NCBI RefSeq assembly: GCF_008386585.1
Contig: NZ_VUOB01000051.1
Location: 1-44,541, forward strand
Direction: 5' to 3'
DNA length: 44,541 bases
Source of the DNA: Solihabitans fulvus
Lineage (GTDB): Bacteria > Actinomycetota > Actinomycetes > Mycobacteriales > Pseudonocardiaceae
Shown here piece after piece: positions 31,153 through 39,918 of the stretch; within the stretch, counting starts at the first letter, position 1, and every line of letters starts with the position of its first letter. Both the position numbers and the translations under genes were made by a program. A model generated the notes under the pieces. The model was not told the origin of the DNA. It made no database searches and saw nothing but the letters and a program-made list of their open reading frames with translations.

Positions 31153-32385
31153 TCACCGAATCCACAGGCTGGGGTCGGGGCGGAACCGCACCACCAACCC
31201 GGTCTCGTCGAGGTCCGCCGCCGTCACCACGCAGCGACGCAGCACCGCGGGCAGCGCCACGAGCGTGCGGCGGCCGTCCACGGTCACGGCCAGCTCGTCG
31301 CCGACCCTGGCCAGCCCGAGGTCCGCGTCCTCGGCCAGCGGCACGGCGATCCGCAGCAGGTACTCGGCGTCGGCGCTGCGGCCGCCGCCGGACAGTTCCA
31401 GCAGCGGGCCCGCGCCGTCGTCCTGCCCGACCAGCGGGTCCCGGCCCCCGTAGAGCTGGCCGCCGACCTCAAGCAGCGCCGGCACGCCGACGGGTTCCGC
31501 CGCGCGGTGCTCGACGGCCTGCACGGCGCCGGCGACGCCGGTCAGCTCGGCCGCGGCGCGCAGCTCCGCGAGCACGGCCTGCTGCTCGGCCCGCCTGGTG
31601 CGCAGCCAGTCCGCCGCCGCTCCCCTGCCCTTGCCCGCGTCGGGCACCAGCCGGTTGGCGATCACGCCGTCCACCCGGATGCCCTGCAACGCCAGGGCGG
31701 TCAGCGTGCGCCGGGTCTCGGCCGCGACCACGCGCTCCGGCGTGCACACGAGCCGCACGCTGGTGGTGTCCCGGTCGGTCAGCAGGCCGCGCAGCGCGTC
31801 GAGCTGTTCGGCCAGCCTGCCGAGCGCGTCGGCGGTGTTGTCCCACCGGTCGACGGTGCCGCTGCCGGCCAGCCCGGCGAGCAGCCCGCGCACGACCCTG
31901 CGGTGCGTGGGGAAAAGCCGTTCGAGGTAGCCGGCGAACGCCTCGGGCAGGGCGAGCAGCCGCAGCGTCTCCGCCGTCGGGCCGCAGTCGACGACCACGG
32001 TCTCCCACGGGCCCGCCTCGGCCAGCCGGTGCACCTCGGCGAGCGCAAGCAGCTCCTCGACGCCGGGCAGCACGGTCAGTTCCTCGGCGTCCAGCTCGTC
32101 GACACCGGCGCCGGTCAGCAGCGTGCCGAGGTGGCCGCGCAGGTCACGCCAGGCGTCGTCGGCCAGCCCGCGCGCGTTCACCTGGGCGGCGAACAGCCCG
32201 TCCGCGTCCTCGACCTGGGCGGGCCGGTCGGTCAGCGCGACGCCGAGCGCGTCGCCGAGGGAGTGCGCGGGGTCGGTGGACACCACGAGTGCCTTGCGCC
32301 CGCCCGAGGCGAGCGTCGCGGCGGTTGCGGCGGCGAGAGTGGTCTTCCCGACGCCGCCCTTGCCCGTGAACAGGAGGACCCGCAC
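31153..32385 (-). CDS. ArsA/Get3-like P-loop ATPase
   Basis: The 410-residue protein has an intact deviant Walker A 'LFTGKGGVGKTTLAAATAATLA', switch I 'VVSTDPAHSLGDALG', 'VVVDCGPTAETLRLLALPE', and 'GVIANRLVPDAG'. The C-terminal 'LLRIAVPLAEDADLGLARVGDELAVTVDGRRTLVALPAVL' beta domain is typical of the actinobacterial Rv2184c-type ArsA family. No arsenic genes are near, and the anion-binding Cys residues of true ArsA are absent. A role in membrane-protein or lipid handling is more likely than arsenite export. The GTG start has only a weak purine-rich ribosome binding site. Part of an operon with the SRPBCC gene upstream. Confidence 0.9.
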   Translation of the reverse strand: MRVLLFTGKGGVGKTTLAAATAATLASGGRKALVVSTDPAHSLGDALGVALTDRPAQVEDADGLFAAQVNARGLADDAWRDLRGHLGTLLTGAGVDELDAEELTVLPGVEELLALAEVHRLAEAGPWETVVVDCGPTAETLRLLALPEAFAGYLERLFPTHRRVVRGLLAGLAGSGTVDRWDNTADALGRLAEQLDALRGLLTDRDTTSVRLVCTPERVVAAETRRTLTALALQGIRVDGVIANRLVPDAGKGRGAAADWLRTRRAEQQAVLAELRAAAELTGVAGAVQAVEHRAAEPVGVPALLEVGGQLYGGRDPLVGQDDGAGPLLELSGGGRSADAEYLLRIAVPLAEDADLGLARVGDELAVTVDGRRTLVALPAVLRRCVVTAADLDETGLVVRFRPDPSLWIR

Positions 32386-32410
32386 GTGTTCTTCTTCCCG
32401 GTATGCGCGG

Positions 32411-32851
32411 TCAGGCCGCGTTCTCCACGCGGCGCTTGAGCTCCTTCAGCGCGGTGTCCATGATCACTTTCTCGGCCTTGCGCCGGAACAGGCCGATCAT
32501 CGGGATGACCAGCTGCACGGCGAGCGTGTAGGTCACCGTCGTGCTCGCGCCGCTCGGCACGAGCCGGTAGCTGCCCTTCTGGGACTTCTGCATCTGGCCC
32601 TTGACCAGCGTCCAGTCCACCGACAGCCCGTCGGCCGCCCAGGTGTAGGCCAGCACGTACTCGTCCTTCACCGGACCAGCATCCAGGTTGAACCGGACCT
32701 GCGCCCCTCGACCGTCGGGGCCGGCCTCCAGCACCTCGGTCTTCTTCATGCCGTTCGCCCACTCCGGGTACGCCGCGAAGTCCGCGACGACGTCCATGAT
32801 CCGCTCCGGCGGCGCGTCGATCACGATTGACTGGGTGGACTCATCGGCCAT
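32411..32851 (-). CDS. SRPBCC (START/polyketide cyclase-like) protein, Rv2185c type
   Basis: The 146-residue protein is a single SRPBCC fold: 'QSIVIDAPPERIMDVVADFAAYPEWANGMKKTEVLE', a central beta region, and the C-terminal helix 'FRRKAEKVIMDTALKELKRRVE'. Such proteins bind hydrophobic ligands. It is the first gene before the ArsA-like ATPase, as in mycobacteria (Rv2185c/Rv2184c). The ATG is preceded by TAACCT plus seven bases (leaderless). Confidence 0.9.
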   Translation of the reverse strand: MADESTQSIVIDAPPERIMDVVADFAAYPEWANGMKKTEVLEAGPDGRGAQVRFNLDAGPVKDEYVLAYTWAADGLSVDWTLVKGQMQKSQKGSYRLVPSGASTTVTYTLAVQLVIPMIGLFRRKAEKVIMDTALKELKRRVENAA

Positions 32852-32858
32852 GCCGGGC

Positions 32859-32864
32859 AGGTTA
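32859..32864 (-). promoter_or_regulatory. Leaderless -10 element of the SRPBCC-ArsA operon
   Basis: Minus-strand TAACCT, seven bases, then the ATG at 32851. Confidence 0.55.
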
Positions 32865-32887
32865 CCCGGTAGTTGACCGCGCGCCGT

Positions 32888-33676
32888 TCACCACCGCAGC
32901 ACGTGGGGTTTGCCGGTGCGCTGGAAGTGCCCGACGTTGACGCACTCGGTCCAGCCGAGCCTGGCCCGCCTGCTCAGCGGCTGGTGGACGTGGCCGAACA
33001 CCGACCACCTCGGCCGGTCCCGCTCGATGACCTTGAGCAGCGTCGTCGAGCCGAACTCGCTGCGCCGCGCGATCACGTCGTAGGTCAGCTCCGGCACGGC
33101 CGGCGGGATGTGCGTGCACAGCACGTCGACCTCGCCGAGCCCGACGACGGCCGCGCCGAACTCCTCCTCGGTGCGCAGGTAGGGATGCCACGGGCCGCCC
33201 CTGCGCAGCACCCCACCCGGCGGCAGCAGAGCGCCGCCGACGAAACCGAACCGCAGCCCGCCCAGCTCGGCGACCCCGCCGTCCAGGATGGTCACGCCCT
33301 CGCCAGCGAAGTCCGGCCACAGGTCGGGCGCGTCCACGTTGCCCGGGGTGGCGTAGGTGGGCACCGTCAGCGCCCCGAACAGGCGCTCGTACTGCTCGTG
33401 CAGCGCCTCCCGCACCACGGCGCCCGCGTCGGCGAGGCTGGCCCACATCGACCGGACGTAGGCGGCGGTGTCCGCGCTGACGCGCCCGCGCCGCAGCTCC
33501 GCGAACTTCGCGACCTTCTCCGGCCCGAACACCGCGCCGAGAATTCCCTTGGAGTGATCGTGGTAGTCGACGAAGTCGATCAGATCGCCCAACACCACGA
33601 GGGCATCCGCCCCGTCACCCGCCCGCGCCAGCGCCTCGGCATTGCCGTGCACGTCGGACACCACATGGACCCGCAC
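32888..33676 (-). CDS. Calcineurin-like metallophosphoesterase
   Basis: The 262-residue protein has all phosphoesterase metal motifs in order: 'VVSDVHGNAEA' (DxH), 'LVVLGDLIDF' (GD), 'YATPGNVDAP' (GN), 'VLCTHIPPAVP' (TH) and 'SVFGHVHQPLS' (GHxH). It is probably a cytosolic phosphodiesterase or monoesterase; the substrate is open. The GTG start follows TAGGTT plus six bases, so it is leaderless and has its own promoter. Confidence 0.92.
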   Translation of the reverse strand: MRVHVVSDVHGNAEALARAGDGADALVVLGDLIDFVDYHDHSKGILGAVFGPEKVAKFAELRRGRVSADTAAYVRSMWASLADAGAVVREALHEQYERLFGALTVPTYATPGNVDAPDLWPDFAGEGVTILDGGVAELGGLRFGFVGGALLPPGGVLRRGGPWHPYLRTEEEFGAAVVGLGEVDVLCTHIPPAVPELTYDVIARRSEFGSTTLLKVIERDRPRWSVFGHVHQPLSRRARLGWTECVNVGHFQRTGKPHVLRW

Positions 33677-33682
33677 ACCTCG

Positions 33683-33688
33683 AACCTA
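33683..33688 (-). promoter_or_regulatory. Leaderless -10 element of the phosphoesterase
   Basis: Minus-strand TAGGTT, six bases, then the GTG at 33676. Confidence 0.6.
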
Positions 33689-33724
33689 CGCGACGATCGG
33701 GTGATCGGTCCCCACCAGTCTCGA

Positions 33725-34126
33725 TCACTCCCACGCGGGCGGCGGGCAGCCGGGGGCCCGGCCGTCCTCGAGCTCCCGCTTCAGCGCCAGCGCCACGCCC
33801 TTCGCGGCCCGCTGGCGGCGGCGCACCTCGCGCTGCGCGGCGCGGGGGGTCGGCGTCGCGGGCCTGCCGTCCTCGGCCGGCGGGTCCGCGCGCAGGAAGT
33901 AGTGCAGCACGGTGCCGTCGAGCATCGGCTCCAGCCAGATCTCCATCGTTCCGACCAACGCGCCCCGGACCGTCCAGCGCAACCCCGCGATCCCCCGATC
34001 GGCGTATACGTCGAGGGTGAGGTCCGGCCAGAACCGCCGCCACGACGACGGCGCAGAAAAGGCCGCGGCTACCACCTTCGGCGGTACCGCGATAAAGGTC
34101 TCGTCGACGACGTCCACGGTCGGCAC
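33725..34126 (-). CDS. SRPBCC-like small protein, Rv2186c position
   Basis: The 133-residue protein starts with 'TVDVVDETFIAVPPKVVAAAFSAPSSWRRFWPDLTLDVYADRG', an SRPBCC-type N-terminus. 'GTMEIWLEPMLDGTVLHYFLRAD' follows. The C-terminal third is a strongly basic helix (RAAQREVRRRQRAAKGVALALKRELEDG). It lies beside fadD15 as Rv2186c does in M. tuberculosis. The GTG start is preceded by CAGTCT plus seven bases, a weak leaderless signal. Function unknown. Confidence 0.78.
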   Translation of the reverse strand: MPTVDVVDETFIAVPPKVVAAAFSAPSSWRRFWPDLTLDVYADRGIAGLRWTVRGALVGTMEIWLEPMLDGTVLHYFLRADPPAEDGRPATPTPRAAQREVRRRQRAAKGVALALKRELEDGRAPGCPPPAWE

Positions 34127-34238
34127 GGCGTGCAGACTGCCACGACACGGTCACGTAACCGCATGGTGGCCTACCCAGTCGGCCGAACGACAAGCTAAGT
34201 TGCCTCACCGGTAACAAAAGACAGGCCCGGAGGTTGAC

Positions 34239-36050
34239 GTGCGCGAGTTCAGCGTTCCCGCCACTGCGACGGTGGCTGAGGAGGAGAACCTCACCGACAT
34301 GGTGTGGGCGAACGCGGAGCGCTTCGGCAACGCCGTCAGCTTCCGTCGCCGGATCGACGGCACCTGGGTGGACGTCACGGCGCGTGACTTCGCCGCGCAG
34401 GTCCTCGCCGTCACCAAGGGGCTCATCGCCGCCGGTCTGCACCGAGGCGACCGGGTCGCCCTGATGTCGAAGACCAGGTACGAATGGTCGCTGCTGGACT
34501 ACGCCATCTGGGCGGCAGGCTGCGTCACGGTGCCGATCTACGAGACGTCCTCGACCGAGCAGGTCGAGTGGATCCTGTCCAACTCCTCGGCGCGGGCCGT
34601 CGTCGTCGAGACCACCGCGCACCGCGACACCGTGGACACCGTGGTCGACCGGCTGCCCGAGCTGCTGCACCTGTGGCAGATCGACGGGCCAGCGCCGGAC
34701 GGCGCCGCCGGGGCCATCGACGAGCTGACCGCGCTCGGCGCCGAGGTCGCCGACGAGGACGTGCACACGCGTCGCCGCTCGGTGCGCGCCGAGGACCTCG
34801 CCACGCTCGTGTACACCTCGGGCACCACCGGCCGCCCCAAGGGCTGCGAGCTGACCCACCGCAACATCCTCAGCGAGGTGCGGTCGGACATGAACGCGTT
34901 CCCGCAGCTGATGCAGCCGGGCAAGTCGATGCTGGTGTTCCTGCCGATGGCACACATCCTGGCCAGGGCGATCGCCCTGTGCTGCGTGTACGGGCGCACC
35001 ACGCTCGGCCACACCCCGGACGTGAAGAACCTGGTCGCCGACCTTGGCACCTTCCGGCCGACGTTCGTCGTCGCGGTGCCCAGGGTGTTCGAGAAGGTCT
35101 ACAACGGCGCGAAGCAGAAGGCGCACGCCGAGGGCAAGGGCAAGATCTTCGACGCGGCCGAGGCCACCGCCATCGCGTTCAGCCACGCCACCGACCGGGG
35201 CGTCGTCGGGCTCGGCCTGCGGATCAAGCACGCCCTGTTCGACAAGCTCGTCTACGTCAAGCTGCGGGCCGCCCTCGGCGGCCGGTGCATCGCGGCGGTC
35301 TCCGGCGGCGCGCCGCTGGGCGACCGGCTCGCGCACTTCTTCCGCGGTGTCGGCGTGCCGGTGTTCGAGGGCTACGGCCTGACCGAGACCAGCGCGGCGG
35401 CCTGCGTGAACACCGCCGGCGCGTTCCGGGTCGGCACCGTTGGCAAGCCGATCGCCGGGACCACGGCCAGGATCGCCGAGGACGGCGAGGTGCTGATCAA
35501 GGGCGACATCGTGTTCCAGCGCTACTGGGACAACGAGGTCGCCACCAAGGAGGCCCTCGACGACGGCTGGTTCCACACCGGCGACATCGGCGAGCTCGAC
35601 CAGGACGGCTTCCTCAAGATCACCGGACGCAAGAAGGAGATCATCGTCACAGCGGGCGGCAAGAACGTCTCCCCCGCCGTGCTCGAGGACCGGCTCCGGC
35701 TGAACCCGCTGATCAGCCAGTGCATGGTGGTCGGCGACCAGCAGCCGTTCATCGGCGTGCTGATCACCATCGACCCCGAGTTCTTCCCCGCGTGGAAGAA
35801 GCTGCACGGCAAAGCGGCCGAGGCCGACGTCGCCGACCTGATCGACGACGTCGACCTGGTCGCCGAGGTGCAGGGCGCCGTCGACGAGGCCAACAAAGCC
35901 GTGTCCAAGGCCGAGGCGATCAAGAAGTTCCGGATCCTGCCGATCGACTTCACCGAGGCGGGCGGCGAGATGACGCCGAGCCTCAAGCTGCGCCGCTCGG
36001 TCGTCGCGGAGACCTACGCCAAGGACATCGCCTCGATGTACACCCGCTGA
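34239..36050 (+). CDS. fadD15: Long-chain fatty-acid-CoA ligase
   Basis: The 603-residue adenylate-forming enzyme activates fatty acids to acyl-CoA. It has the AMP-binding P-loop 'LVYTSGTTGRPKGCELTHRNI', 'FLPMAHILARAI', 'FEGYGLTETSAAACVN', 'GWFHTGDIGELDQDGFLKITGRKKEIIVTAGGKNVSPAVLED' and the late 'GEMTPSLKLRRSVV' with the C-terminal Lys region. It is typical of the actinobacterial FadD15 group (long-chain specific) and sits where Rv2187 is. The GTG start has GGAGG five bases upstream. A strong terminator follows. Confidence 0.95.
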   Translation: MREFSVPATATVAEEENLTDMVWANAERFGNAVSFRRRIDGTWVDVTARDFAAQVLAVTKGLIAAGLHRGDRVALMSKTRYEWSLLDYAIWAAGCVTVPIYETSSTEQVEWILSNSSARAVVVETTAHRDTVDTVVDRLPELLHLWQIDGPAPDGAAGAIDELTALGAEVADEDVHTRRRSVRAEDLATLVYTSGTTGRPKGCELTHRNILSEVRSDMNAFPQLMQPGKSMLVFLPMAHILARAIALCCVYGRTTLGHTPDVKNLVADLGTFRPTFVVAVPRVFEKVYNGAKQKAHAEGKGKIFDAAEATAIAFSHATDRGVVGLGLRIKHALFDKLVYVKLRAALGGRCIAAVSGGAPLGDRLAHFFRGVGVPVFEGYGLTETSAAACVNTAGAFRVGTVGKPIAGTTARIAEDGEVLIKGDIVFQRYWDNEVATKEALDDGWFHTGDIGELDQDGFLKITGRKKEIIVTAGGKNVSPAVLEDRLRLNPLISQCMVVGDQQPFIGVLITIDPEFFPAWKKLHGKAAEADVADLIDDVDLVAEVQGAVDEANKAVSKAEAIKKFRILPIDFTEAGGEMTPSLKLRRSVVAETYAKDIASMYTR

Positions 36051-36067
36051 GCCGCCCGACCCAGGAC

Positions 36068-36110
36068 ACGCGACAGCCCCCGCCGATCCCCGTGGCGGGG
36101 GCTGTCGCGT
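36068..36110 (+). terminator. fadD15 terminator
   Basis: A perfect 17-bp stem (36068-36084 with 36094-36110, cgcgacagcccccgcc core) with a nine-base loop is followed by tgtt. It lies 18 bases after the stop. Confidence 0.85.
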
Positions 36111-36153
36111 TGTTCGGGCCTGCGGACGGTCGGACGAGGTCGACGGCGAATCA

Positions 36154-36203
36154 AGAGCTTCTAACACGATGACTGTTCGGCTCCCCATCGTGTTAGAAGC
36201 TCT
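36154..36203. repeat. Perfect 18-bp A/T-rich inverted repeat
   Basis: agagcttctaacacgatg (36154-36171) pairs perfectly with 36186-36203 around a 14-base loop. Its base composition is much lower in GC than its flanks. It lies between two other hairpins, in a gap without genes. It may be a small-RNA hairpin, a protein binding site or a mobile-element remnant. Confidence 0.75.
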
Positions 36204-36209
36204 AAATGG

Positions 36210-36248
36210 CGGATGGCCCGCGCCCACGTTGCTGGCGCGGGCCATCCG
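36210..36248. terminator. Third hairpin upstream of the AfsR-type gene
   Basis: cggatggcccgcgcc pairs perfectly (15 bp) with 36234-36248 around a nine-base loop. It looks like a terminator for transcription in either direction. The rest of the gap to 36516 shows no gene; the likely ribosome binding site GAGGGG is about eight bases before the ATG. Confidence 0.65.
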
Positions 36249-36516
36249 ACCCCCAGTGTTCGCCGGACCATGCCGTACGACGTTGTCCGTCATGGACCCG
36301 AGTTGGTGGTCCCGGCCCCCCTGACCGGGACATTTGAAAGATTGCCCGAACCCACTGTCGTATCGCTGACGCGGCGGTCACACTTGCTCACCGAGCGCGA
36401 ATACGCTGGTCGAGCGGGCAGTGGTTGCCTGATCGGGCTCGGTTGGCCAAGGTCGGGACGAGCACGCACCTGCACGGTGAAACCGGTGGGACGACAGGAA
36501 GGTCGAGGGGACGTCG

Positions 36517-39500
36517 ATGGCTTCGAGTCCGGAGTTCCGGTTGCTCGGGCCACTGGAGGTACGCCTCGACGGCCGGGTGGCTCCGGTGCGGGCCGGCAAA
36601 CACCGGGTGCTCCTGGCCGCGCTGCTGCTGCGCGCCAACCGCGTCGTGCCCATCGACGAGCTGGTCGAGCGCCTGTGGGAGGACTCCCCGCCGGCCAGGA
36701 CGAGGGGCACGCTCCAGACCTACGTGATGCGGCTGCGGCAGACGCTCGGCGACCCGTCGCTGATCAGAACCGTGCCGGACGGCTACCAGATCCGCGTCCC
36801 GACCAGCCACGTCGACGTCTACGCGTTCGCCGACCTGGCCGAGCGGGGCAGGCTGGCCAGGAACGCTGGCGACCCGGCCGCGGCGGCCGAGGCATTCACC
36901 AGGGCCCTCGACCTCTGGCGCGGACCGGCCCTTGCCGACGTGCCCTCCGACGTGCTGCACCGCGAGGAGGTGCCCAGGCTGGTCGAGCAGCGCCTGCACG
37001 TGCTCGAACAGCGCATCGACGTGGACTTCGGCGTCGGCCGGCACGCCGCGCTCGTCAGCGAGCTGCGCGCGCTCACCAGCGAGTACCCGCTGCGCGAGCG
37101 GTTCTGGAGCCAGCTGATGCTGGCCCTCTACCGGTCCAGCCGCCAGGCCGAGGCGCTGGACGCGTTCCGACAGGTCGACCGTCTCCTTGAGGAGCAGCTC
37201 GGCATCGACCCCAGCGAGGAACTCCGCGAGCTGCACCACGCGATCCTCGTCGGCGACCCCACCCTCGCCGCGCCCCAGCCGCACACCGTGACGGTCCCCG
37301 GCGACCAGGACACCGAGGTGCCCGCGCAGCTGCCCGCCGACATCGGCGACTTCGTCGGCAGGGCCCACCTCGTCGACCGCATCATCGACCTGATCGCGCC
37401 GAGCGAGCCAAGCACCGCGGTGCCGATCGTCACCCTGTCCGGACCGCCGGGCATCGGCAAGACCGCCCTCGCCGTGCACGTCGCCCACCTGCTGCGCAAG
37501 GTCTTCCCCGACGGCCAGCTCTACGTGAACCTGCGCGGTTACGCGAGTGGCCCGCCGCTGACCACGGTCGACGTGCTGGCCAGGTTCCTGCGCGCGCTCG
37601 GCGTGCCGCCCGAGCAGATCCCCCTCGACGCCGACGAGCAGAGCACGATGTTCCGCTCGCTGCTGTCGGGCCGCAGGCTCCTGGTGGTCCTGGACAACGC
37701 CGCCGCCCCCGACCAGGTGCGCCCGCTGCTGCCCGGCGACCCGAGCTGCCCGGTCCTGGTGACCAGCCGCGAGGACCTGCGCGGCCTCACGGCGATGAAC
37801 GGCGCCAGGCGGGTGCCCCTCGACGTCCTCGACCCCGCCGAGTCCGTTGAGCTGCTGGCCAGCATCCTCGGCCCCGACACCGTCCGCGCCGAGCGCGCCG
37901 CGACGGGCGAGCTGGCCACCCTCTGCGCTCATCTCCCCCTAGCGCTGCGCGTGGCGGCGGCCAACCTGGCCGGCCGCGACGACCGGACCGTCACCGAGTA
38001 CGCCACCGAGCTGCGCGTCGGCGACCGCCTCTCCGCGCTGTCGGTCGACGGCGACCAGGAGGCCGCCGTCCTGGCCGCGTTCGACCTGTCCTACGCGGCG
38101 CTCAAGCCGGAGCTGCAACGCCTGTTCCGGCTGCTCAGCCTCGTGCCGGGCCCCGAGTTCGGCGTGCACGCCGCGGCGAACCTGCTGGACTGCCAGGTCG
38201 CCAGGGCACACGAGCTGCTGACCGAACTCGTGTCCGCGAGCCTGCTCCAGGAGCACACGCCAGGCCGCTACCAGTTCCACGACCTGCTCCGGCTGTTCGC
38301 GATCGAGCGGGCGGCTGAGCAGGAGTCCGAGCCCCAGCACGCCGCCGCGCGGACCAGGCTGCTCGACTTCTACCTCCAGGCGGTGGACCGCTGCGCCGAG
38401 GTCCTCTACCCGGACATGCTGCGGCTGCCATCGACCCGACGGCCCTCGGTCCGCATGCCCGAGATCGACAGCCACGCCGACGCCCTGCGCTGGCTGGACC
38501 TCGAACGGCCGAACCTGACCGCCACGATCCAGCACACCGGCGACTTCGGCCCCGCCGCGACGGCGTGGCGGCTGGCCGACGCGATGCGCGGCTACCTGTG
38601 GCTCGGCAAGCACGTCACGGACTGGCTCACCACGGCGCGCGTCGGCCTGCACGCCGCGCACACCGAACACCACCGCCCCGCCGAGGCCGCGATGTACCAG
38701 AACCTCGGCATGCTGCACTGGACCCTCGGCGACTACCCCGCCGCGTCCGAGCACTACAACCGGTGCCTCGGGCTCTACCGCGACCTCGGCAACGACGACG
38801 CGGTGGCGGGCATCCTGAACAACCTCGGCCTGGTCCACGTGGAACTGGGCGACCTGGCCTCGGCCAAGCAGAACTACCTGCGCTGCCTGACGATGAAGCG
38901 CGCCGCCAACACCAAGGACGACGGCGGCGAGGCCAACGTGCTGATCAACCTCGGCCTGCTCTCCATCGAGACCGGCGACCTCGCCGAGGCCACCGGCCAC
39001 CTCACCGAGTCGCTGCGGATCAGCAGGGCCCACGGCTACCGGGCCAACGAGGCGACCTGCCACAACAGCCTCGGCATCGCGGCCCGTCTCCTCGGCGACC
39101 CGGCAGGGGCCATGGCGCACCACACGCAGGCGCTGCGCATCAGCGAGGAGCTCGGCTACCACGAGAGCACCGCCCAGGTCCTGGAGAGCATGGCCGCGGT
39201 GCACCTCGAACTCGGCCGCTACGACCGAGCCGTCGAACAGGCCGAGCTGGCCGTGGCCGCACTGGCCGAGAACGGCGACCAGCAGATCACCACCAACGTC
39301 CTGGTGGTCCTCGGCGAGGGCAACCTGCGGCTCGGCGACCTGGCCAAGGCGGACCAGCAGTACCAGCAGGCGGTGACCAAGGCGCGAAAGGTCGGCTTCC
39401 GGCTGGCCGAGGCGCGGGCGCTGCTCGGCCTGGCGATGACCCGCCGTCCGCTCGGCAAGGCGGCCGAGTCGGTCACCCTGTGCCGGCAGGTGCTGGCCAT

Positions 39501-39801
39501 CACCGAGGACGCCGGCCTGCGCGTCACCGAGGGCCTCGCCCGCACCGAACTGGCCTGGGCGAGCCTCGCCCTCGGCGAGCCGCAGCAGGCCGTCGCGCAG
39601 GCGGAACTGGCCCTGGCCGTCCAGCGCGCCACGGGACACGTCCTCGGGGAGGCCAGAACCCTGCACGTGCTTGGCGCGGCGCTGGCCCGAACCGAACGCC
39701 TCGACCAGGCCAGGCAGTGCCTGACGGAGGCGCTGCCGCTCCTGGATCGCCTGACCGCTCCGGATGCCCCCGCTGTCCGTGCCCTTCTGGGCACGATCTG
39801 A
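36517..39801 (+). CDS. AfsR/SARP-type regulator (OmpR-BTAD-NB-ARC-TPR)
   Basis: The 1094-residue STAND regulator opens with an OmpR-like DNA-binding domain ('FRLLGPLEVRLDGRVAPV' to 'YQIRVP', about residues 5-95). A BTAD helical domain runs to about residue 245. The NB-ARC ATPase follows: Walker A 'SGPPGIGKTALAVHVAHLL' near residue 309, 'LLVVLDNAAAPDQVRPLLPG', and 'LPLALRVAAANLAGR'. Then come about eight TPR repeats from residue 720 ('AAMYQNLGMLHWTLGDYPAAS...') to the end. This is the AfsR architecture, which usually activates secondary metabolism after a ligand or phosphorylation signal. No biosynthetic cluster is next to it. The stop is in a 3 x 15-bp repeat. Confidence 0.93.
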   Translation: MASSPEFRLLGPLEVRLDGRVAPVRAGKHRVLLAALLLRANRVVPIDELVERLWEDSPPARTRGTLQTYVMRLRQTLGDPSLIRTVPDGYQIRVPTSHVDVYAFADLAERGRLARNAGDPAAAAEAFTRALDLWRGPALADVPSDVLHREEVPRLVEQRLHVLEQRIDVDFGVGRHAALVSELRALTSEYPLRERFWSQLMLALYRSSRQAEALDAFRQVDRLLEEQLGIDPSEELRELHHAILVGDPTLAAPQPHTVTVPGDQDTEVPAQLPADIGDFVGRAHLVDRIIDLIAPSEPSTAVPIVTLSGPPGIGKTALAVHVAHLLRKVFPDGQLYVNLRGYASGPPLTTVDVLARFLRALGVPPEQIPLDADEQSTMFRSLLSGRRLLVVLDNAAAPDQVRPLLPGDPSCPVLVTSREDLRGLTAMNGARRVPLDVLDPAESVELLASILGPDTVRAERAATGELATLCAHLPLALRVAAANLAGRDDRTVTEYATELRVGDRLSALSVDGDQEAAVLAAFDLSYAALKPELQRLFRLLSLVPGPEFGVHAAANLLDCQVARAHELLTELVSASLLQEHTPGRYQFHDLLRLFAIERAAEQESEPQHAAARTRLLDFYLQAVDRCAEVLYPDMLRLPSTRRPSVRMPEIDSHADALRWLDLERPNLTATIQHTGDFGPAATAWRLADAMRGYLWLGKHVTDWLTTARVGLHAAHTEHHRPAEAAMYQNLGMLHWTLGDYPAASEHYNRCLGLYRDLGNDDAVAGILNNLGLVHVELGDLASAKQNYLRCLTMKRAANTKDDGGEANVLINLGLLSIETGDLAEATGHLTESLRISRAHGYRANEATCHNSLGIAARLLGDPAGAMAHHTQALRISEELGYHESTAQVLESMAAVHLELGRYDRAVEQAELAVAALAENGDQQITTNVLVVLGEGNLRLGDLAKADQQYQQAVTKARKVGFRLAEARALLGLAMTRRPLGKAAESVTLCRQVLAITEDAGLRVTEGLARTELAWASLALGEPQQAVAQAELALAVQRATGHVLGEARTLHVLGAALARTERLDQARQCLTEALPLLDRLTAPDAPAVRALLGTI

Positions 39802-39832
39802 CTGGCCGCGATCTGACCGGGCACGATCTGAG
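39788..39832 (+). repeat. 3 x 15-bp tandem repeat carrying the AfsR stop codon
   Basis: (t/c)ggGCaCGATCTGA-type units occupy 39788-39802, 39803-39817 and 39818-39832. Each holds a TGA in the same frame (39799, 39814, 39829), giving three in-frame stops separated by four codons. Confidence 0.95.
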
Positions 39833-39918
39833 GGAACGGGCCCGCACAACGAAGGCCGGGCGAGCTGGAGTGGGGATTCGAGGCGGAATACGGTGTGCCG
39901 CCGCCAGAACTCGAAGAG

